Source: Alteromonas sp. KC3
Lineage (GTDB): Bacteria; Pseudomonadota; Gammaproteobacteria; Enterobacterales; Alteromonadaceae
NCBI RefSeq assembly: GCF_016756315.1
Contig: NZ_AP024235.1
Span: forward strand, 4,464,001-4,528,000
Direction of reading: 5' to 3'
Length of the DNA: 64,000 nt
A program made the translations under genes and the position numbers. A model generated the notes under the pieces. That model was not told the origin of the DNA, did no database searches, and worked only from the letters and a program-made list of their open reading frames with translations. Shown piece by piece: positions 57,083 through 64,000 of the stretch; within the stretch, counting starts at the first letter, position 1, and each line of letters starts with the position of its first letter.

Positions 57083-60000
57083 TTAAAACTTGTAGCGTAC
57101 TCCAAGGGCATATCGAGCACCTAGCTCGTCGATTTGCCATAGCATTGCGCTTGTTCTTCCATGCCTGCGAATGTTCTCTTCAGTGACATTAATACCTTCA
57201 AGCGATACAGTAAGGTCTTCATTCACGTCATAAGACACACTAAAGTCTATTTGTGAATAAGACTCGGTGTAACCCGGCTCGTTAATATACTGAGAGGTAG
57301 TATCCAAGAATTTATCTCGCCAGTTGTACGCAACACGTGCTTGCAGCGCGTCTTTTTCGTACATGAAGATTAAGTTAGCCGTATCGCTTAGCCCAACAAG
57401 AGCAAACTGAGTGATTGATGGGTTTGCATCATTATCAAAGCCGATATCCCCCGTTACCGTGGTGTAGTTTGCAAGTACACCGAATCCGCTGTCACCAAAG
57501 AAGTGCTGTGCCGCAAGTTCGAAACCGTAGATATTCGCCGCTTTGTTATTAACAGGCTTTGAATTGATAAAGGTAATCAGTGGATCATCACTATTCGGTA
57601 ACACATCAAACTGTTGTTCGAATTGTTCATCGGTAAGCGAGTTGTAATCGATGCCGTTCTCAATAGCCGCAACCATGTTAAATAGCGACGTATCATTCAC
57701 TGGGATCCCACGCGCCTCTAGCTCAGCGCGAGCTTGTTGTGCTCTAGGACCAGCAGTGACATCGCGAAGACCAAATACGCTCTCTTCTACTTGCTCGTTA
57801 CCGATAAAGTTTTTAACCCGCTTATCATAGAAGCCTACTGACACATAGCTCGTTTCGTCGAAATAGTATTCTAGTGATAAGTCTACGTTATCAGATTCAA
57901 GTGGTATCAGTGACGGGTTACCCGAACTAGCCGTTGCAGTAATACTATCGCTTAGTAGCGTAGGTCCACTTTGTGGCGATACTGATGCAGCAGCGCTTAA
58001 GTTATTGTAGGTCGGTCGGGCAATAGTTTTGCTATACGAGAAGCGGGCAATAACGTTTTCCACCACTTCAATATCAAAGTCGAGTGCTGGCAACACGTGA
58101 TCGTAACTGGCTTCTACAGCCACATCTTCCATATCGCTACCAAAACGCACGTTAAAGTCATTATTACCTTCCCACGCAATGCCGCTTGGTAAGCTAATGT
58201 TGGCAATAGAGGTCACGTCGGTATTCTCATATCGAACGCCAGTGAGTAGGTTATACTCCATGCCATTGAGCTCACCGGATAAATCGAGTTCGAAGTACAC
58301 CGCAGTAATATCTTCTTCAATGGTCCGGTTTGTTGCAAATGGGTTGTTGGCTAAAAAGTCAAAGCCATACTCTTGCGCGGCGAACGCGCCAATCTGAGCA
58401 ACGCTACCTGTAAAGCCCTGAGAAAACATACCCTCAGTATTGAAGTCACTAAATTCACTGGCAAGGTCAAGTGGCGTTAGAGAGCCTGCAGGCAACTCGC
58501 CTGGGTTTTCAATACCCCAGTTACCCATAGTATGACGCGTAAGTGATTGTAATGAGGTACTTTCCATAGAGCGAGATTCAATACCAAAATTGATGCTGCC
58601 CGTATCCATTGCATAGCTACCGTCAATTCGCGCCTGTGTTATTTCGGTATCTTGAGATGAGAAATTCATATCAAGAATAGAGGTGCCTACATCATCTTGA
58701 TCGAGAACGCCGTTACCATTTAGGTTGTCGCGTGCTACATCGTCAAAATCAACGAACATAATGGGGAATTCACCCGTAAAGTCTACACCTTGACCTCTTA
58801 CTACGTTGGCACCTAGCCCCAAGTTAGTCCAAGTACCGTAAGGCGCGTCTGGACGACCCTCTGCCGTTGAATTGTGCACATCAAAGACAAGTGTTAAATC
58901 ATCATTAACAAAGTATTCGACGTTCAAACCGATAGACTTATTCTCATTCACTTGATTTAGTTCTTGAAGGGCTAAGCCTAAGTCGCGCGGAAGTAAATCG
59001 CGGCGCTCCTGCGAGATCAACACAGGTGTTTTTACTGTCTCATCATCAAAAGTTAACTCTGCAAAGTAACGATCATCCATCCAAATAGACTGTTCAGCTC
59101 GCGCCTCATACAAGTCTTGGCGTGAGTACGTATAATCTAGGGTAGCAGTCACTTTTTCTGATGGAGCGTACTGGAAAGTAAGTTGTGCGTTGGTTCTTTC
59201 ACGCTCTCTGTCAGCCATGTAATAACGAAGGTCTGAGGGAATAGCAAAAAGCTGCCCTAATGCCGGAGCGTTGTTTAAAACTACAGGGTCGCCGCTTGCT
59301 GGATTAGCAGGGTCTGGTGATTGCGGCACAGTGCCATCGAATTCATTAACGCGCCATTGGTTTACGAAAGCACCTTGTGCAGCACTATCACGCTGCTGGA
59401 AAGAACCGGTGAAGGTGAAACCAAAGGTTCGATCGTCATTTAAGTAGTTAATAAAGCCTGACATTTCAGGCGTTACATCATCGCCTACACGATTAGTAGT
59501 ATCATGCAGTGCTTTGGCACCTACACTGGCAGTTAAACCTGATTCAGCTGCGCTAAAAGGACGCGCCGTTTTAATATTAACCGTTGCACCAATACCACCG
59601 GTTGCAATACTTGCTCGGCCAGTTTTATACACTTCTACCGCTCTGATACTCTCTGACGCAAGATCTGAAAACTCAAACGCTCGAGAATTTGGAGTGCCAC
59701 CACCGCCAGGCAACGCAGAACCTGGCATTGTCCTGCCATTTAATGTGACCATATTGAAGTCTGGTCCAAAGCCACGTGCTGTTACTTGGCTACCTTCACC
59801 ATTATTACGGTTAATTGAAATACCTGTAATACGCTGGAGTGATTCCGCTAAATTGGTGTCCGGGAATTTACCAATATCTTCAGCAGATATGGCATCTACG
59901 ACCCCTGCAGAGTCACGCTTAATTCCCATTGACTCTTGGACACTACCTCGAATTCCCGATACTTGTATAACTTCAATATTATCGTTGTCCGACGTTTCTT

Positions 60001-60094
60001 GTGCCATAAGCGGCGCGGTTAGTCCTGTCCCAAGGATAAGGGACAAACTCGCTGCGACTTTGGTTTTATGCGGTGTTATTAGTTTCACAGTCAA
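57083..60094 (-). CDS. TonB-dependent receptor, carbohydrate-type
   Basis: A 1003-residue outer membrane receptor. The start is TTG at 60094 or GTG at 60088; both follow a GAAAGAGAGA ribosome site and give a signal peptide ending LMAQE. The plug domain shows VVDAISAEDIGKFPDTNLAESLQ and VTARGFG and LNGRT; the barrel ends in LGVRYKF. Length and the 'IGKFPDxN' plug pattern fit the large marine sugar-type receptors. It should import beta-glucosides or oligosaccharides using TonB energy. Divergent from the GH1 operon, with three shared LacI-type operators between. Confidence 0.92.
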   Translation of the reverse strand: MTVKLITPHKTKVAASLSLILGTGLTAPLMAQETSDNDNIEVIQVSGIRGSVQESMGIKRDSAGVVDAISAEDIGKFPDTNLAESLQRITGISINRNNGEGSQVTARGFGPDFNMVTLNGRTMPGSALPGGGGTPNSRAFEFSDLASESIRAVEVYKTGRASIATGGIGATVNIKTARPFSAAESGLTASVGAKALHDTTNRVGDDVTPEMSGFINYLNDDRTFGFTFTGSFQQRDSAAQGAFVNQWRVNEFDGTVPQSPDPANPASGDPVVLNNAPALGQLFAIPSDLRYYMADRERERTNAQLTFQYAPSEKVTATLDYTYSRQDLYEARAEQSIWMDDRYFAELTFDDETVKTPVLISQERRDLLPRDLGLALQELNQVNENKSIGLNVEYFVNDDLTLVFDVHNSTAEGRPDAPYGTWTNLGLGANVVRGQGVDFTGEFPIMFVDFDDVARDNLNGNGVLDQDDVGTSILDMNFSSQDTEITQARIDGSYAMDTGSINFGIESRSMESTSLQSLTRHTMGNWGIENPGELPAGSLTPLDLASEFSDFNTEGMFSQGFTGSVAQIGAFAAQEYGFDFLANNPFATNRTIEEDITAVYFELDLSGELNGMEYNLLTGVRYENTDVTSIANISLPSGIAWEGNNDFNVRFGSDMEDVAVEASYDHVLPALDFDIEVVENVIARFSYSKTIARPTYNNLSAAASVSPQSGPTLLSDSITATASSGNPSLIPLESDNVDLSLEYYFDETSYVSVGFYDKRVKNFIGNEQVEESVFGLRDVTAGPRAQQARAELEARGIPVNDTSLFNMVAAIENGIDYNSLTDEQFEQQFDVLPNSDDPLITFINSKPVNNKAANIYGFELAAQHFFGDSGFGVLANYTTVTGDIGFDNDANPSITQFALVGLSDTANLIFMYEKDALQARVAYNWRDKFLDTTSQYINEPGYTESYSQIDFSVSYDVNEDLTVSLEGINVTEENIRRHGRTSAMLWQIDELGARYALGVRYKF

Positions 60095-60140
60095 TCTCTC
60101 TTTCAGTGTGCTTTTGTTTGTTGCTGATCCCTAGCGCTCC

Positions 60141-60156
60141 GAGAAAGGGCTTTCTC
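60141..60156. promoter_or_regulatory. LacI-type operator copy 3
   Basis: GAGAAAG-GG-CTTTCTC, two 7-bp arms with a changed centre (GG in place of CG); 47 bases upstream of the TonB receptor start. Confidence 0.65.
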
Positions 60157-60183
60157 AAAGAGAAACAACGAAGCCCGGATAAA

Positions 60184-60199
60184 AGAAAGCGCTTTCTCA
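60184..60199. promoter_or_regulatory. LacI-type operator copy 2
   Basis: AGAAAGCGCTTTCTCA; inner GAAAGCGCTTTC perfect palindrome. About 43 bases (roughly four helical turns) from copy 3. Confidence 0.75.
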
Positions 60200-60387
60200 A
60201 AGGTAATCCAACACCCTCGCCAGATCAACACATTTTTTACATTTAGTTCACAGCAGTCAGCATTAAAACGGGCAAACCTAAAACTAAATCAATTATATCA
60301 ATAAATTAAGTTAATGAGACTCATAAAACAAAAGTAGAAAAAATCCACAGATTTTATTGATTAATTAACAAATAAATTAAAAACATT

Positions 60388-60405
60388 TGAGAAAGCGCTT
60401 TCTCA
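60388..60405. promoter_or_regulatory. LacI-type operator copy 1
   Basis: TGAGAAAGCGCTTTCTCA, an 18-bp perfect palindrome with the central CG typical of LacI/GalR proteins. A possible -10 TATAAA at 60423-60428 puts the operator over the -35 region of the GH1 promoter, consistent with repression. Confidence 0.85.
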
Positions 60406-60508
60406 TTAAGTGTTTCATGTGCTATAAATTCGGCAGGTTACCGTTGAAGAGCAGTTCTCCTTCATTGGCTTAGATGGAAAAAGAAGAACAGAAACTAGGG
60501 TTTAACAA

Positions 60509-61849
60509 ATGAACAGCATCACGCTTCCCGCTAACAGTCCGCTATTAAGTAAAGATTTTATATTCGGATCAGCAACCTCGAGTTTCCAAATAGAGGGCGA
60601 TATTGAAAATCGTTTGGAATGTATCTGGGACACATTTTGTGAGCGCCCCGGAGCAATAGCTGATAATTCAAATGGTGCTATTGCTTGCGATCATATAAAT
60701 CGCTGGGAAGAAGACCTCGACATACTAGTCGACTTGGGCGTGGACGCGTACCGGTTGTCAATCTCGTGGCCCAGAGTCATTGACGAGGAAGGCGAATTAA
60801 TTGAAAAGGGTGTGAAGTTCTACTCGACACTTATTGATGCGTTAAACGCGAAGGGAATTAAACCCTTTGTCACACTATATCATTGGGATCTTCCTCAATA
60901 TTTGGAAGATAAGGGCGGGTGGTTGTTCAGACAAACAGCGTATGCGTTTGAAAACTACGTCGATAAGATTACCACTGTACTGGGCACAAGGGTGTATTCA
61001 TACGCCACTTTCAATGAACCATTTTGTAGCGCCTATCTAGGGTATGAAATAGGAGTACATGCACCAGGAAGAGTGGGCCGCGCAAATGGACGCACAGCAG
61101 CACACCACATTTTGCTTGCACACGGTTTAGGAATGAAAGTACTGCGCCGCAATGTACCTAATTGCCAAGCCGGTATTGTACTAAATTTTACACCTTGTTA
61201 TCCAAATACCGATAGCGATGCGGATAAGCACGCGACCCGTGTCGCCGATGAATACATTAATCAATGGTACATGCAGCCTGTTATGGAAGGTGCTTATCCT
61301 GATGTTCTTCACTCACTCCCTATACAAGATAGACCACCCATTGAAGAAGGCGACATGGCGCTTATTTGTCAGCCCATCGACTTTATTGGTATTAATTTCT
61401 ACACGCGTTTGCATTATTCCGCCCCAAAAGACAAAGACACATTATTTTTTGAGCATAGTCACCGGGGGCCTTTAACGGACATTGGTTGGGAAATATATCC
61501 TCAAGCGCTTCATGATCTATTGACATCGCTTCACAAGAGATATGTGTTGCCGCCTGTCTTTATCACCGAAAATGGTGCTGCAATGAAGGATGTGATAGAA
61601 CAAGGTGTTGTGAATGACACCGACCGAATTTCCTATTACCACCATCATCTAAACATGGTCGACAAAGCCATGAAAGAAGGTGTTGAAGTAAGTGGTTACT
61701 TTGCATGGAGCCTTTTAGATAACTTCGAATGGGCAGAAGGTTATGAAAAGCGATTCGGGCTAGTACATGTCGACTTTAACACGCAAAAGCGTACCTTGAA
61801 GCAAAGTGCGCTGGCCTACAAAAAGCTTATAGCAAGCCGAAACAAATAA
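60509..61849 (+). CDS. GH1 beta-glucosidase
   Basis: A 446-residue enzyme of glycoside hydrolase family 1. Acid/base Glu is E170 in ATFNEP; nucleophile is E354 in FITENGA; both are in the correct spacing for the (beta/alpha)8 fold. FGSATSSFQIEG at the start and LLDNFEWAEGYEKRFGL near the end are family signatures. No signal peptide, so it acts in the cytoplasm on imported beta-glucosides such as cellobiose or laminaribiose. First gene of an operon with the symporter 20 bases downstream, under the palindromic operator. Confidence 0.95.
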   Translation: MNSITLPANSPLLSKDFIFGSATSSFQIEGDIENRLECIWDTFCERPGAIADNSNGAIACDHINRWEEDLDILVDLGVDAYRLSISWPRVIDEEGELIEKGVKFYSTLIDALNAKGIKPFVTLYHWDLPQYLEDKGGWLFRQTAYAFENYVDKITTVLGTRVYSYATFNEPFCSAYLGYEIGVHAPGRVGRANGRTAAHHILLAHGLGMKVLRRNVPNCQAGIVLNFTPCYPNTDSDADKHATRVADEYINQWYMQPVMEGAYPDVLHSLPIQDRPPIEEGDMALICQPIDFIGINFYTRLHYSAPKDKDTLFFEHSHRGPLTDIGWEIYPQALHDLLTSLHKRYVLPPVFITENGAAMKDVIEQGVVNDTDRISYYHHHLNMVDKAMKEGVEVSGYFAWSLLDNFEWAEGYEKRFGLVHVDFNTQKRTLKQSALAYKKLIASRNK

Positions 61850-61869
61850 ATGGGCAGTGGAGACATCAC

Positions 61870-63444
61870 ATGGAATACAAACTGACTCTAAAAGAGAAAT
61901 TAGGCTATGGCGCAGGCGATGCTGCTGCTAACTTAGTTTGGCGAGGTGCGCTCGCCTACCTAGCTGTATTTTACACAGATACTTTCGGTATTACTGCAGC
62001 CGCGGCTGCGATGTTATTTCTTGTGGTAAGACTGTCTGATGGTGTGACTGATATCATCATGGGCATGATAGCTGACAGAACCAATACGAAAATGGGAAAA
62101 TTCAGGCCGTGGATCTTAGGTTCAACCCCATTTTTAGGGCTTTTCATGGTGCTCTGTTTTACAACGCCGGACTTTTCCTATGAAGGAAAGCTCATCTACG
62201 CCTATCTGACGTATATCGGGCTTACCTTGGCATATACGGTAAACAATGTGCCTTACTCTGCATTAATGGGCGTTATGACAAGCGATGATAACGAGCGCAC
62301 GAGTTTGTCCGGCTATCGGTTTGCTGGTGCTTTTCTAGGTGGATTACTTGTAATGGGTTGCTTACCCATGTTGGTAGAGTGGCTAGGGCAAGGACAAAAC
62401 GCACTAGGGTATCAATACACAATGTGGCTATTTGCTCTATTACTTATGCTTTTAATGACGGTTACCGTCGTAACCACCAAAGAGCGCGTAACATTGCAAT
62501 CTTCGCAATCTTCTGTCACTGCCGACTCAAATAGGCACACCAACACGTTAGCGCAAGAGCTCAAAGACTTAACAAAACAACTCCCGCTGATACTCATACC
62601 TCTTGGTGCCATTACCGCTTTCTTCTATTTTAGAAATTTAATTACTGGTGGTATTTTCATATTAGCCATGCTGGTTAGCGTATTAGTCGTTAGGCAACTA
62701 CTCAATAACAAGTCAACAAGACGTAGCCGAACACAACAAGACATTATTGATTTGTTATCAAATAAACCCTGGCTCATCCTTTTAGGTATGGGGTTTCTGA
62801 CTATGATGTTTAACGGTATTAAGTATGGTGTTATTGCCTACTATTTTAAGTACTACATGAACAGCGAGCTCTTAACGGGATACTTCTTTATCGGCTTACT
62901 AGTCGTGTCTATTTTAGGTGCGCTGGCTACACCAAAGCTTGCCAGCCTTTTCGGTCGAAAACGCTTATTTATTCTTTCACTCGTTGTGAGTAGTTTGCTT
63001 ACCTGTGCTATCTATTTTGTTCCTCAAGGAAGCGTTATTGGCATATTTACTTTGGGCTGTAGTGCAGAGTTCTTTGCTGCGATTTTACCCACACTTTTCT
63101 TTTCAATGCTTGGAGATTCAGCAGATTACAGCGAATACCGTACAGGTAGAAGGGCGACAGGTCTTGTTTATTCGGCAGGGTCGTTTGTACAAAAGACTGG
63201 TGGCGGTTTTGCCGGGGCACTTGTTTTGCTGGTTTTAGGAAGCTATGGCTACAATGGCTTAGATGCCTCAACAATCGAACAGACGCTACCAGGCATGCAA
63301 GCACTGATGAGCTGGATACCTGCTTGTTTTGGCTTTGCAGGTGCGCTTCTTATAGGGTTTTACCCGTTAGATGACAAGAAACAGCAGGAAGTTACCGTTG
63401 CGTTACGCACTCGACGTAGCGAACAAGCGCCAATAGCGGCATAA
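61870..63444 (+). CDS. GPH-family sugar:cation symporter
   Basis: A 524-residue inner membrane protein with about 12 hydrophobic segments. KLGYGAGDAAANLVW and the loop DGVTDIIMGMIADRT, then KFRPWIL, are hallmarks of the glycoside-pentoside-hexuronide (MelB-type) family. Imports the sugar with Na+ or H+. There is a central loop of about 100 residues with several charged stretches (about 200-290). Co-transcribed with the GH1 gene and followed by the regulator. Confidence 0.92.
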   Translation: MEYKLTLKEKLGYGAGDAAANLVWRGALAYLAVFYTDTFGITAAAAAMLFLVVRLSDGVTDIIMGMIADRTNTKMGKFRPWILGSTPFLGLFMVLCFTTPDFSYEGKLIYAYLTYIGLTLAYTVNNVPYSALMGVMTSDDNERTSLSGYRFAGAFLGGLLVMGCLPMLVEWLGQGQNALGYQYTMWLFALLLMLLMTVTVVTTKERVTLQSSQSSVTADSNRHTNTLAQELKDLTKQLPLILIPLGAITAFFYFRNLITGGIFILAMLVSVLVVRQLLNNKSTRRSRTQQDIIDLLSNKPWLILLGMGFLTMMFNGIKYGVIAYYFKYYMNSELLTGYFFIGLLVVSILGALATPKLASLFGRKRLFILSLVVSSLLTCAIYFVPQGSVIGIFTLGCSAEFFAAILPTLFFSMLGDSADYSEYRTGRRATGLVYSAGSFVQKTGGGFAGALVLLVLGSYGYNGLDASTIEQTLPGMQALMSWIPACFGFAGALLIGFYPLDDKKQQEVTVALRTRRSEQAPIAA

Positions 63445-63492
63445 TGCAGTTAAGCATTATCAAAATAATTAAAACATTGAGGTTTTATCGGC

Positions 63493-64000
63493 GTGGCTAC
63501 CATTTATCAAGTTGCAGAAAGGGCAGGAGTATCACTATCCACGGTCTCGCGAGTATTAAACGGTAAGTCGACGGTAAACCCTGCTTTAAAGGCAAAGGTT
63601 GATAAGGCGGTTGCAGAGCTCAATTATCGTCCTAATTCAGTTGCCCGCTCACTAGCGAACAATAGAACAGATAGTATTGGCGTACTTGTACCTGAGTTAA
63701 ATGCGCCCTTTTTTGGCGACTTAATGCAAGCGGTGGAATCAACTTGTCGTGCAGCGGATAAGCACGTCATTATTACGGTAGGAAAAAATTGTCTGGCTAC
63801 CGAGCAAGATGCTGTGGAATTTCTAATAAGCCGAAACTGTGATGCACTTATCATGCACGCTGAAGCGCTATCCGATGAATACCTTCTTGAGCTTAACAGT
63901 AAAAAGCTCCCCATTGCGTTGGTTAACAGGCAAGTTGAGGGTATTGAAGAAGCGTGCACTGTTTTAGACAATGAGAAAGGGGGCTATTTGGCCACCCGCC
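63493..64000 (+). CDS. LacI-family transcriptional regulator, 3' end outside window
   Basis: 169 codons visible from a GTG at 63493. The HTH is clear: IYQVAERAGVSLSTVSRVLNG, then NPALKAKV and LNYRPNSVARSLA with the hinge helix, followed by the start of the periplasmic-binding-like sensor domain (DSIGVLVPELNAPFFGDLMQAVE). It probably binds the three GAGAAAG/CTTTCTC palindromes at 60.1-60.4 kb and is released by the sugar. Confidence 0.92.
   Translation, partial: MATIYQVAERAGVSLSTVSRVLNGKSTVNPALKAKVDKAVAELNYRPNSVARSLANNRTDSIGVLVPELNAPFFGDLMQAVESTCRAADKHVIITVGKNCLATEQDAVEFLISRNCDALIMHAEALSDEYLLELNSKKLPIALVNRQVEGIEEACTVLDNEKGGYLATR

Noticed and set aside
1..64000. CRISPR arrays, rRNA or tRNA genes, replication origin
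   Set aside because: No regularly spaced repeats, no recognisable rRNA or tRNA fold, and no DnaA-box cluster seen by eye.

Overview
The window looks like a chromosome segment of a marine gammaproteobacterium, most probably Alteromonas or a close relative. This is inferred from gene content and synteny (tamA-tamB, the DUF3014-DUF1285 pair, tusA-pyrE-rph-yicC, a TonB receptor with tryptophan-halogenase-like flavoproteins) and a moderate GC content; no marker gene such as rRNA is present to prove it.

Layout. 1-8.4 kb is accessory: the 3' part of an RHS polymorphic toxin gene with a probable immunity gene, then a three-gene cassette that looks like an ABC-three-component (ABC-3C) conflict system (nuclease-like protein, small middle component, DUF2326 ATPase), two small orphan genes and the decayed 5' end of a REP-associated transposase. 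8.5-38.2 kb is core chromosome: a Bcr/CflA-type exporter, an S9 peptidase, tamA-tamB, an ECF sigma factor with a membrane partner, a PspB-like small protein, transporter/dehydrogenase/thioesterase genes, proB, an M1 peptidase, an ABC1-family kinase, a sterol-desaturase-family protein, an amidohydrolase, a Fur-box-preceded pair of tiny unknown genes, and tusA-pyrE-rph facing yicC.

38.2-52.0 kb is an AT-rich genomic island that appears to be inserted in the 3' end of yicC. It carries a broken P4-type integrase, a DUF6236-like gene, and, at its right side, a C5-cytosine DNA methyltransferase facing a tightly overlapping three-gene operon: P-loop ATPase with a Cys cluster, a protein of unknown family, and a 1673-residue protein with a PD-(D/E)XK-like motif and a C-terminal FtsK-type motor. 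The operon resembles dptF-dptG-dptH (DndFGH) in order and size, but no phosphorothioation genes are present; a methyltransferase sits in their place. This is the best candidate in the window for a poorly described restriction/defence system.

52.0-64.0 kb is core/accessory metabolism: a porin and a PstS-like small protein, then a carbohydrate utilisation locus made of two frameshifted tryptophan-halogenase-like genes, a TonB-dependent receptor, a GH1 beta-glucosidase, a GPH-family sugar symporter and a LacI-family regulator cut off by the window end. Three copies of a GAGAAAG/CTTTCTC palindrome in the divergent promoter region are the likely LacI operators. The implied path is: beta-glucoside uptake through the outer membrane receptor, symport across the inner membrane, cytoplasmic hydrolysis by GH1, with the LacI protein sensing the sugar.
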